Positions 16,725 to 25,636 of a DNA stretch of 64,000 bases are shown here, piece by piece. The notes below the pieces were generated by a model, which saw nothing but the letters and a program-made list of their open reading frames with translations, ran no database searches and was not told the DNA's origin. Positions within the stretch are counted from its first letter, which is position 1. The number at the start of each line of letters is the position of its first letter. The stretch covers positions 15,488 to 79,487 of the forward strand of contig CAZTTG010000016.1 in NCBI GenBank assembly GCA_964615935.1, read 5' to 3'. This DNA comes from CAZTTG01 sp964615935. GTDB taxonomy: Bacteria; Planctomycetota; UBA1135; GCA-002686595. Position numbers and translations under genes: made by a program.

Positions 16725-18449
16725 CTAGGACTCCCCCCGGGCCCAGCGCCTCGCGAGCTCGCGGGCGAGCCGGTCGCCGGGATCCAGCTCGAGGGCCCGA
16801 TCCAGGGCCTGGCGAGCCTCCGTGCGCCGCTCCAGGCGCCACAGGGCCTGGGCCAGGCCGCGCCAGGCCTCGACCATGCCGGGAGCCAGGGAGGCGGCGA
16901 TGAAGTACTCGCGGGCGGCCTCGACGAGCTGGACGCGGCGCAGCAGGAGGCTGCCCAGGTTGCAGTGGGCGCGGGGATTGCGCGGCCCCAGCTCGGCGGC
17001 CCGGCGCAGGGCGCGCTCGGCGGCCTCCAGGTCGCCGTCCGCGAGCTCCAGCCGACCGAGGTTCGACCACGGGCGGCTGTAGTCGGGGCGCAGCTCGATG
17101 GCCCGCTCCCACCTGGCGCGGGCTCCGTCGAGGTCGCCGACCTCCTCCAGGTGCAGCCCCAGGTCGTTCCAGGAGTGGACGTCCTCGGGGATCCAGCGCA
17201 GGACCGCCCGGCAGTAGGCCCCGCGGCTGGAGTACACCCCGGCACGCTGCCAGGCGAGGACCACCGCCAGGCACGCGAGGAGGGCCGCGGCCGGCCGGAG
17301 CCGGGCGCCCAGGGCGCGGCGCAGGGCGGCGTCCGTCAGGGGGGCGGCGAGCAGCAGGGGTAGATAGAGGAAGCGGGGGGCGAAGACCTCCCCCGAGGGG
17401 ACGAGCTGCAGGACAGGGACCACCGAGGCGGCGGCCAGCAGACCCGCCCAGGCGGCGAGGGAGCGGCGGCCCCGCAGCAGGGCCAGGGCACAGGCCGTGA
17501 CCAGGACGCCGAGCAGGACCCAGCCCGCGATCTGCAGGAGCGCGCTCGCGCCCCCCGGGTCGAGCCAGGGAGCCGAGCGGTAGCTGGGGGGGTGGCCGGC
17601 GGGCCAGGCGATCAGGCGGAAGCCCTCGAGGAGCGCGCGGCCGGCGACCCGGAGCCGATCGACCAGCGGCTCCCCGGCCAGCGGGGCGCCGGGCGCGGCG
17701 GGGAAGGGGCTGCCCATGGCGCCCGCCCGCAGCCAGCCATAGGCGAGGAGCCCGGCGCACACGCCCAGCAGGCACGCCAGGGAGGCCCGCCTCCCCCGTC
17801 GGAGGGCGAGCAGGAGATAGACGGGCGCGAAGACCAGGGCGTCCTCCTTGCCCAGGAGCCCGAGCAGCAGACCGCCCGCCGAGGCGAGGGCCGCGCCCAG
17901 CAGACGGGCGGAGGAGAGCTGGCCACCGCCCCTCAGCGCGCCGAGGAGGGCCCAGGCTCCCGCGAGCCCCCCGAGGGCGGCGAGCAGCGAGGTGCGACCG
18001 GAGATCCAGGCCACCGAATCGGCCAGGGCGGGGTGCAGGGCGAAGAAGCCCAGGCCCAGCCAGGGGAGGCGGCCCGCGGGCAGGAGCAGGGCCGCCGAGA
18101 GCGCCGCCAGGAGGACGACCGCGAGGTGGAGGAGGACGCCGGTGGCGTGGTAGCCGGCGGGATCCTCCCCCCACAGCGCTCGATCGAGCCGGAGGGAGAG
18201 GGAGGCGGTCGGGCGGAAGTGACCCGCGTCCCCGCGGTGGTGCCAGTAGTCCCGCTGGAAGGCGGCGGTCCAGGGCAGGGTGCCCTCCACCACCGGGTTG
18301 CCGAGGATCGCCTCGCGGTCGTCGTAGGCGAAGCCGCCGCGGGCGACGGCCCCGCTCCACGCGGCCAGGACGAGGAGCAGCAGCAGGGCCAGGGGCCGGC
18401 TCGGGCGGGCGCCCGGCCCGGCGCGCGTGGGATCGGTGGCCGGCGGCAT
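16725..18449 (-). CDS. Polytopic membrane protein with C-terminal TPR repeats (TMTC/O-glycosyltransferase-like)
   Basis: ATG 18449 gives 574 residues starting MPPATDPTRAG. About ten TM segments run from residue 25 to 400. FAYDDREAILGNPVVEG and the first luminal loop resemble the GT-C-type membrane proteins with TPRs (TMTC family, DUF1736-like), where a short acidic motif after TM1 (here YDD) is probably catalytic. TPR units lie at about 425-560 (SWNDLGLHLEEVGDLDGARA, PWSNLGRLELADGDLEAAER, AHCNLGSLLLR, AWRGLAQALWRLERRTEARQ). A role in protein O-glycosylation is inferred from the fold only. No Shine-Dalgarno is obvious. It is divergent from the next membrane protein. Confidence 0.72.
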   Translation of the reverse strand: MPPATDPTRAGPGARPSRPLALLLLLVLAAWSGAVARGGFAYDDREAILGNPVVEGTLPWTAAFQRDYWHHRGDAGHFRPTASLSLRLDRALWGEDPAGYHATGVLLHLAVVLLAALSAALLLPAGRLPWLGLGFFALHPALADSVAWISGRTSLLAALGGLAGAWALLGALRGGGQLSSARLLGAALASAGGLLLGLLGKEDALVFAPVYLLLALRRGRRASLACLLGVCAGLLAYGWLRAGAMGSPFPAAPGAPLAGEPLVDRLRVAGRALLEGFRLIAWPAGHPPSYRSAPWLDPGGASALLQIAGWVLLGVLVTACALALLRGRRSLAAWAGLLAAASVVPVLQLVPSGEVFAPRFLYLPLLLAAPLTDAALRRALGARLRPAAALLACLAVVLAWQRAGVYSSRGAYCRAVLRWIPEDVHSWNDLGLHLEEVGDLDGARARWERAIELRPDYSRPWSNLGRLELADGDLEAAERALRRAAELGPRNPRAHCNLGSLLLRRVQLVEAAREYFIAASLAPGMVEAWRGLAQALWRLERRTEARQALDRALELDPGDRLARELARRWARGES

Positions 18450-18584
18450 GCGGGGCCCGCGGACGGGGCGCCTGCCCGCCGGGGCGCCCCATTGGAGCAC
18501 GAGCGCCGGGCGGGGGGTAGCCGCGGCTGGCGTTGCGGGGTGGCGCTGCCTGTGACATCCTGCGCCGCGAGCTCGAGGATTCGA

Positions 18585-20360
18585 ATGACGCTCGGCGACC
18601 GACCCCTGCGCTGGCGCGGCCTGGTGGGCCTGGTGGCCCTCCTGGTCCTCGCGCGCGCGCTGCTCCTCCTGTCCCTGGGGGACGTCTTCTTCTACGGCGA
18701 GGAGCTGGAGAAGGGGACCGCCACCAAGGCCATGCTGGACGGCCTGGCGGTGCCGCACCACCAGCTCGCCTATCACTACTACGAGGGCGGGGGCTTCGTC
18801 ACCAGCCACCTGAACGCGCCCCTCTTCCTGGCCCTGGGGCCCTGCCTGCTGGCCCTCAAGCTGGTGGCCCTGCTCTTCGCCGTGGCCATCCTGGCCTGCG
18901 GATGGCGCTTCGTGGGGCGCTTCTTCGGCGCGAGGAGCGCGCTGCTGTTCGGCGTGCTGTTCGCGCTCTGCCCGGAGAGCATGCAGAAGATCTCCCTCCT
19001 GAACCTGGGGATCCACTACCAGGCGCTGCTCTTCACGATCCTGGTGCTGCACTTCAGCTTCCGGGTGGTCTTCGAGGAGGACCGGCGCCCGATGAGCTTC
19101 TTCCTGCTGGGGCTCTGCGCGGGCTTCGGCACCTATTTCAGCTACCAGGTCGCGCTCACCTGCGCCTTCGCCGGCCTGCTCATCCTGCTTCGCTGCCCGC
19201 GGGTCCTGGTCTGCCGGGGCTCGGTCGCCGGCTGGATCGGCCTGGGCGTGGGGCTCGCGCCGCTGGGGGTCATGTGGCTGCTCGTGGGCCGGGAGATCCT
19301 CGACATCCACGGCGCCTCCCTGGCCGGGGGCGAGGGCGGGGGGCTCGGCGCCCTGCGCGCCTTCCTGCGTTCCCTCTTCCTGGGCCGCGAGGCGCGCGAG
19401 CTGGCGGCGCCGGTGCTCTACCCCCTGCTCCTCCTGGCCTGCCTGGCGGCCGGCCTCCGGGCGGGCCGACTCCGCGGACCCGCCCTGGCCCTCTTCCTGT
19501 ACCTGCTGTTCTTCCTGGCCTCCTACGCGCTGAGCGGCTTCGCCGTGGCCGAGGTCCGGCACGACTTCTACCTCGCCCGGCTGAGCCAGGCGTGGCTCCT
19601 GTGCAGTCTCCTGCTGGCGGTCCTGCTGCCGAGGCTCTCGGGCCCGGTGGGGCGGCGGCTCCGCGGGCCGGCGGCGGTCCTGCTGGCGGGGATCGGCATC
19701 TGGCACGCCCTGGCCCTCGCCGGCGCGGGTCGCCCGCAGTCCCCCCTGGCCAACCTCCGCCTGCTCGGCGAGTCGCCGGGCTACGACTATCCCCAGTACT
19801 TCGCGAAGGTGAAGGACCACCTCGAGGGGGACGACGCCGGGAAGCTCCGCATCCTGCTCGGCTTTCGGGAGGAGGACCCCCGCGAGCTGCGGGCCGCCGC
19901 CGCCCTGGCGCTCTTCTCCCAGGGGAACCGCTCCCTGGCCGAGATCGAGGCGAGCTGCCGCGCGGTGGAGCCCGACGGATGGCCCGACTTCCTCCTGGGG
20001 CTGAGGTACTGGCTGCGGCAGCGGCACCACGGGGCCAATCCGGATCCGGCGGTGCGCTTCGCCGAGCTGGAGGGCTACCCGCCCGCCGACCGGCCATACC
20101 TGGCCGAGGGCCTCGGGCGGTTGGGGCTGGGCGTGAAGATCCGCGAGGATTGGCTGCAACGCGAGGCTTCCTGGCGGCCGAAGCGATTCCACGAGGAGTA
20201 CCTGCAGGGAGTCGGCTGGCGCGTGCACCGGCACCTGCCCTGGCGGCTGCGTCCCGATCTCGCCCTGGCCTTCATCGAGGGCGTGGAGCCCGCGTCGAGC
20301 CGGCACCTGCTGCTGCGCGGCTACCGCCGGGCCGCGCTGGACGGGCGCCTCTCCAGGTGA
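18585..20360 (+). CDS. Polytopic membrane protein, glycosyltransferase-39-like
   Basis: ATG 18585 (MTLGDRPLRWRG) gives 591 residues, with CGAGGA a few nt upstream. About ten TM segments fill residues 10-380; the first loop contains FFYGEELEKGTATKAMLDG, with acidic residues where GT-C enzymes (GT39/ArnT type) have their catalytic Asp/Glu. The C-terminal third (about 395-591) is soluble, helical, and without a recognised domain. A polyprenyl-phosphate-sugar transferase role is plausible but unproven. It shares a 135-bp divergent intergenic region with the TPR membrane protein, so the two may act in one glycosylation route. Confidence 0.6.
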   Translation: MTLGDRPLRWRGLVGLVALLVLARALLLLSLGDVFFYGEELEKGTATKAMLDGLAVPHHQLAYHYYEGGGFVTSHLNAPLFLALGPCLLALKLVALLFAVAILACGWRFVGRFFGARSALLFGVLFALCPESMQKISLLNLGIHYQALLFTILVLHFSFRVVFEEDRRPMSFFLLGLCAGFGTYFSYQVALTCAFAGLLILLRCPRVLVCRGSVAGWIGLGVGLAPLGVMWLLVGREILDIHGASLAGGEGGGLGALRAFLRSLFLGREARELAAPVLYPLLLLACLAAGLRAGRLRGPALALFLYLLFFLASYALSGFAVAEVRHDFYLARLSQAWLLCSLLLAVLLPRLSGPVGRRLRGPAAVLLAGIGIWHALALAGAGRPQSPLANLRLLGESPGYDYPQYFAKVKDHLEGDDAGKLRILLGFREEDPRELRAAAALALFSQGNRSLAEIEASCRAVEPDGWPDFLLGLRYWLRQRHHGANPDPAVRFAELEGYPPADRPYLAEGLGRLGLGVKIREDWLQREASWRPKRFHEEYLQGVGWRVHRHLPWRLRPDLALAFIEGVEPASSRHLLLRGYRRAALDGRLSR

Positions 20361-20405
20361 GATCCGGCGGGCGCTCCGACGCCCGCCGAACGCGCCGGTA
20401 TTGAA

Positions 20406-20420
20406 GCCCTCATTGAGGGC
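20406..20420. terminator. Small hairpin after the glycosyltransferase-like gene
   Basis: GCCCTC-ATT-GAGGGC forms a 6-bp stem with a triloop 45 bp after the stop. It is followed by GATAAAG rather than a T-tract, so it could equally be a regulatory dyad for the downstream kinase gene. The 172-bp gap also holds two TTGAC-type hexamers (20439 and 20465) with poor -10 partners. Confidence 0.3.
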
Positions 20421-20532
20421 GATAAAGAGCCGTTATGCTTGACTGGTCTACACCATTCAGGTACTTGACCCGCCCACTGGTCCGCTCTTAACGTGAGAGG
20501 GCGTTTCTCCACGCATTGCCGTCCCGGATCCG

Positions 20533-22281
<1,749 letters not shown>

Positions 22282-22293
22282 GGAGAGTGAACG

Positions 22294-22725
22294 ATGTCCG
22301 ACGTGAACGTGCTGCTGGTGGACGACGAGGTCCCCTTCGTGGAGACCATGACCAAGCGCCTGAGCCGCCGGGGGGTCAATGTCTCTACGGCGCACAGCGG
22401 GCAGGAGGCCCTGGAGGCGGTCGGCCGGGAGGCCGTCCTCGAGGTGGTGATCCTGGACGTGAAGATGCCCGGCATGGACGGCATCGACACCCTGCGGGAG
22501 ATCAAGAAGGGACACCCCCTGGTGGAGGTGATCATGCTCACCGGCCACGCGACGGTCGAGTCGGCCATCGAGGGGATGAAGCTGGGGGCCTTCGACTACC
22601 TGCTGAAGCCGTGCGACATCGACGTCCTCCTGGGCAAGGTGAAGGAGGCCGCCGATCGCAAGTGGGCCCACGAGGAGAAGATCCAGGAGGCACGCATCCG
22701 GGAGATCACCCGGCGTCGCGAGTGA
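22294..22725 (+). CDS. Single-domain response regulator (first of three)
   Basis: The 143-residue protein is a receiver domain plus a charged C-terminal helix (KWAHEEKIQEARIREITRRRE). LLVDDE provides the acidic pocket, D55 in ILDVKMPGMDG is the phosphoacceptor, MLTGH contains the switch Thr and YLLKPCD the Lys. GAGGAG precedes the ATG. The receiver resembles those of NtrC-type regulators but has no ATPase or DNA-binding domain. It is closest to the third receiver (23127-23558): both have DVKMPGMDG and HPLVEVIMLTGHA. It lies 12 bp after the histidine kinase. Confidence 0.9.
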   Translation: MSDVNVLLVDDEVPFVETMTKRLSRRGVNVSTAHSGQEALEAVGREAVLEVVILDVKMPGMDGIDTLREIKKGHPLVEVIMLTGHATVESAIEGMKLGAFDYLLKPCDIDVLLGKVKEAADRKWAHEEKIQEARIREITRRRE

Positions 22726-22755
22726 GACGCCGGTCGACCCCCGAAGGACGCCGCC

Positions 22756-23130
22756 ATGGAACGGGACATCCGACTGCTCCTCGTCGACGACGAAGAGGCC
22801 TACGTGCGGGTGCTCACCAACCGCCTCTCGCGGCGGAAGGTCGAGGTCACCGCGGCCACCAGCGGGGCGCGGGCCATCCAGATCGCCCGCGAGCGCGACT
22901 TCGACGTGGCCGTGGTGGACCTCAAGATGGAGGACATGGACGGCATCGAGGTGCTCAAGGTGTTCAAGAAGATGATCCCCGCCACGGCGGTGATCATCCT
23001 GACCGGGCACGGCTCGGAGCAGGCCGCCAAGGAGGGCATCCAGTGCGGTGCCTACGACTACCTCACCAAACCCTGTGAGCTCGAAGAGCTGCTGAGCAAG
23101 ATCCGCGAGGCGGCCCAGCCAAGGAAGTGA
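22756..23130 (+). CDS. Single-domain response regulator (second of three)
   Basis: The 124-residue receiver has LLLVDDEEAYV, phosphoacceptor D55 in VVDLKMEDMDG, IILTGHG with the switch Thr, and YLTKPCE with the Lys. It is shorter than its neighbours and lacks their charged C-terminal tail. Its sequence around the phosphoacceptor (KMEDMDG) also departs from the KMPGMDG of the other two, losing the common Pro. It may therefore have a different partner or dephosphorylation rate. GAAGGA precedes the ATG, and its stop overlaps the third receiver's GTG start. Confidence 0.9.
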   Translation: MERDIRLLLVDDEEAYVRVLTNRLSRRKVEVTAATSGARAIQIARERDFDVAVVDLKMEDMDGIEVLKVFKKMIPATAVIILTGHGSEQAAKEGIQCGAYDYLTKPCELEELLSKIREAAQPRK

Positions 23131-23558
23131 GCGGAGTGGAAATCGGAAAGATCCTCCTGGTCGACGACGAGGTCGACTATCTGGAAACGCTGATCAAGCG
23201 CCTGGTCCGGCGCGGCGTCGAAGCCTGCGCCGTGCACAGCGGCGAGGCGGCCCTGGAGCACCTGGGACAGGAGCCGGCGGACGTGGTGGTGCTCGACGTG
23301 AAGATGCCCGGCATGGACGGGCTGGAGGCGCTCCGGCAGATCAAGGAGCGCCATCCCCTGGTGGAGGTGATCATGCTCACCGGCCACGCCAACGTGGAGG
23401 TGGCCATCGAGGGGATGGAGCTGGGGGCCTTCGACTACCTGATGAAGCCCACCGAGCTGGACGAGCTCCTGTTCAAGCTGCAGGACGCCTGCGCCCGCAA
23501 AGCGCTCCAGGAGGGCAAGATCCGCGGGATGAAGGAGGGACGCGAGGCAGGGGAGTGA
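23127..23558 (+). CDS. Single-domain response regulator (third of three)
   Basis: The GTG start at 23127 overlaps the previous stop (GTGA); a second GTG at 23136 is an alternative. The 143-residue receiver has ILLVDDEVDY, phosphoacceptor D57 in VLDVKMPGMDG, VIMLTGHA and YLMKPTE, and ends in a charged helix (ALQEGKIRGMKEGREAGE). It is a close paralogue of the first receiver, so a local duplication is likely. No output domain is present. The position directly before the TauE/SafE-like permease suggests the receivers may act on the transporter or on the PEP-binding-type protein downstream. Confidence 0.9.
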   Translation: MSGVEIGKILLVDDEVDYLETLIKRLVRRGVEACAVHSGEAALEHLGQEPADVVVLDVKMPGMDGLEALRQIKERHPLVEVIMLTGHANVEVAIEGMELGAFDYLMKPTELDELLFKLQDACARKALQEGKIRGMKEGREAGE

Positions 23559-23616
23559 GGAGCCCCGCCGGCGTGAGTCCACAAGGGAGATCCGGAACGA
23601 AAGGGACGGCAACAGG

Positions 23617-24903
23617 GTGAGCTTCTTCAAGGAATGGGGCCGGTTCATGATGCACGGGGCGCGAGCCCACGCGCGGTGGGAGATCGAGATGTCCAACACG
23701 ATCCTCCGCGACCGCCGGAGGCTGATCGTGCTGGGCCTCTTGATTCTCCCGATCCTGGTCGGAGGAGTGGCCTTCGCGTCCGAGATCGGCGAGGCCATGC
23801 CGGAGTTCCTCGGGGGCAAGAAGGCCTACTCCCCGGCCTTCTTCTCGATGGGGATCTTCATCGCCTCCATCCTGATCGGGCTGGCAGCGGGCCTCATCAC
23901 CGGCTGCATCGGCGCCGGCGGCGGTTTCATCATCGCCCCGGCCCTGATGAGCGCCGGGATCAAGGGCATCCTGGCGGTGGGCACGGACCTCTTCCACATC
24001 TTCGCCAAGGCGATCATGGGGAGCGTGATCCACCGCAAGCTGGGCAACGTCTCGGTGCCCCTGGCGGTCATCTTCCTCATCGGGGCCATCGCCGGGGCGA
24101 CCATCGGCGGGATGATCAACCGGGTCATCTACGAGATCAGCCCGGTGATGAGCGACGCCTTCATCACCACCATCTACGTGCTGATGCTGGGGATGCTGGG
24201 GGCCTACGCGCTGACCGACTTCCTCAAGGCCCGCGGGCGACAGGACACCGGAGGAGCCCACGGCGGCGGCGAGGGGGCCGACCTGGGCGCCCTCCCGCGC
24301 AAGCTGCAGGGGGTCAAGATCCCGCCCATGGTCACCTTCGACCGGGGCCTGATCCCGGGCGGGCGGAGCATCTCCTCGGTCTTCCTGATCCTGAGCGGCG
24401 GGCTGGTGGGCTTCGCCGCCGCGATCATGGGGGTCGGCGGGGGCTTCCTCACCTTCCCCATCTTCGTCTACGTGCTGGGCGTCTCCTCCATGACCACGGT
24501 GGGGACCGACATCTTCCAGATCGTCTTCACCGCCGGCTACGCGGCCCTCAGCTACGCCGTGTTCGGCTTCATCTTCTACACCCTGGCCATGGGCATGCTC
24601 CTGGGCTCCCTGGTGGGCATCCAGATCGGCGCCATGGTCACCAAGGTGGTCAAGGGGATCACCATCCGGGGCTTCTACGCCATGGCCGTGCTGGCGGGCT
24701 TCGTCAATCGGGCCTTCGCCCTGCCCGGCAAGCTCTCCGAGATGGAGTTCATCCACCTGTCGAAGGGGACCGTGTCGGTGCTGGACCGGATCGGGACCTG
24801 GTCGTTCTTCATCGTGATCGGGATCTTCGGGGTGTGGGTGATCGGGACCTTCTTCAAGAACCTGGGGAACCTCGCCGGAGAGGAGGCCTCCCATGGCGCG
24901 TGA
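23617..24903 (+). CDS. TauE/SafE-family membrane permease
   Basis: The protein starts at GTG 23617 and has 428 residues. It carries an amphipathic N-terminal extension (about 1-30), then a two-halved TauE/SafE core: GLAAGLITGCIGAGGGFIIAPALMSAGI (first half, near 90-115) and FAAAIMGVGGGFLTFPIFVYVLG (second half, near 265-290), with a cytoplasmic linker of about 50 residues between. The glycine-rich GxGGG motifs are the family mark. Members export or import sulfite, sulfoacetate, thiosulfate or other organic anions; the substrate here cannot be told. The family's usual length is about 250-300, so the extra segments are notable. The next gene overlaps it by 11 bp, a strong sign of coupled function. 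Confidence 0.85.
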   Translation: MSFFKEWGRFMMHGARAHARWEIEMSNTILRDRRRLIVLGLLILPILVGGVAFASEIGEAMPEFLGGKKAYSPAFFSMGIFIASILIGLAAGLITGCIGAGGGFIIAPALMSAGIKGILAVGTDLFHIFAKAIMGSVIHRKLGNVSVPLAVIFLIGAIAGATIGGMINRVIYEISPVMSDAFITTIYVLMLGMLGAYALTDFLKARGRQDTGGAHGGGEGADLGALPRKLQGVKIPPMVTFDRGLIPGGRSISSVFLILSGGLVGFAAAIMGVGGGFLTFPIFVYVLGVSSMTTVGTDIFQIVFTAGYAALSYAVFGFIFYTLAMGMLLGSLVGIQIGAMVTKVVKGITIRGFYAMAVLAGFVNRAFALPGKLSEMEFIHLSKGTVSVLDRIGTWSFFIVIGIFGVWVIGTFFKNLGNLAGEEASHGA

Positions 24904-25573
24904 GCGGGGCAAGCTGATCGCCGGGGCCCTCCTCCTGGCGGGCTTCGTCGTGATCCTGGTGGGCATGTTCCTGCCGCTGGTGGGCGGACAGAACGCCCTG
25001 CGGCACATGGACGCCATGTTCAACTCCATCGCCAAGGGCTCGGCGGACTACATCCCCGACCTGGTGGAGGATGTCGCGGAGCGGTCCGAGGCGGCCGTGG
25101 AGGTCACCCTCGATCTGGGGAGCGAGGAGCGCGCGTCGGAGGTGAGCCAGGTGCTCACGACTCGGGGCGTTCCCTGCCAGAGATCGGGATCGAGCCTGGC
25201 GGTGCAGGGCGAGCTGGGGAGCATCCTGAGCGGCTGCTTGGAGGACTCGGGCGACATGTTCGAGAACCAGGGCGAGCTCCTGCAGGCCCGCCACGGCCTC
25301 GAGGGCAAGCGCGTACTCCACGACTGGTGGCTGGCCCTGAAGGAGATGGACAAGGACCTCAAGCGCCAGAAGATGTTCGCCGAGGCCAAGTTCGTCACGA
25401 CGATCAACAAGAAGGCCGTGGAGTGCGCCTACAACTTCTACGGGGTGGAGGCGCGCCGGATCTCCGGGTACGTCCTGGAGGTCGTCCTGGCGCTGCTCTT
25501 CTACGTCGTCTACACGGTCTGGTACGGCTTCGCGATCATGTACCTGTTCGAGGGAGCCGGCCTCAAGCTCTAG
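24893..25573 (+). CDS. Two-TM protein of unknown function, translationally coupled to the TauE/SafE permease
   Basis: The 226-residue protein overlaps the permease gene by 11 bp. TM1 spans about 9-31 (LIAGALLLAGFVVILVGMFL) and TM2 about 194-216 (VLALLFYVVYTVWYGFAIMY). Between them is a predominantly helical extracytoplasmic region of about 160 residues, with a predicted beta-alpha-beta piece (AAVEVTLDLGSEERASEVSQ) and two cysteines. I do not recognise the family. The coupling to the permease and to the PEP-type protein suggests an accessory subunit or a sensor that reports transport state to the kinase-receiver set upstream. Confidence 0.8.
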   Translation: MARERGKLIAGALLLAGFVVILVGMFLPLVGGQNALRHMDAMFNSIAKGSADYIPDLVEDVAERSEAAVEVTLDLGSEERASEVSQVLTTRGVPCQRSGSSLAVQGELGSILSGCLEDSGDMFENQGELLQARHGLEGKRVLHDWWLALKEMDKDLKRQKMFAEAKFVTTINKKAVECAYNFYGVEARRISGYVLEVVLALLFYVVYTVWYGFAIMYLFEGAGLKL

Positions 25574-25636
25574 TGCAGCCACCCGGGATCAGGCGGTGAG
25601 GAGGGCACCTGCGAGCGGCCGGGGGGGCCGGAGACC

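Noticed and set aside
18450..20306. N-terminal extension of the TPR membrane protein frame through the divergent gene
   Set aside because: The extension is the antisense of a clear membrane-protein gene; the true start is ATG 18449.
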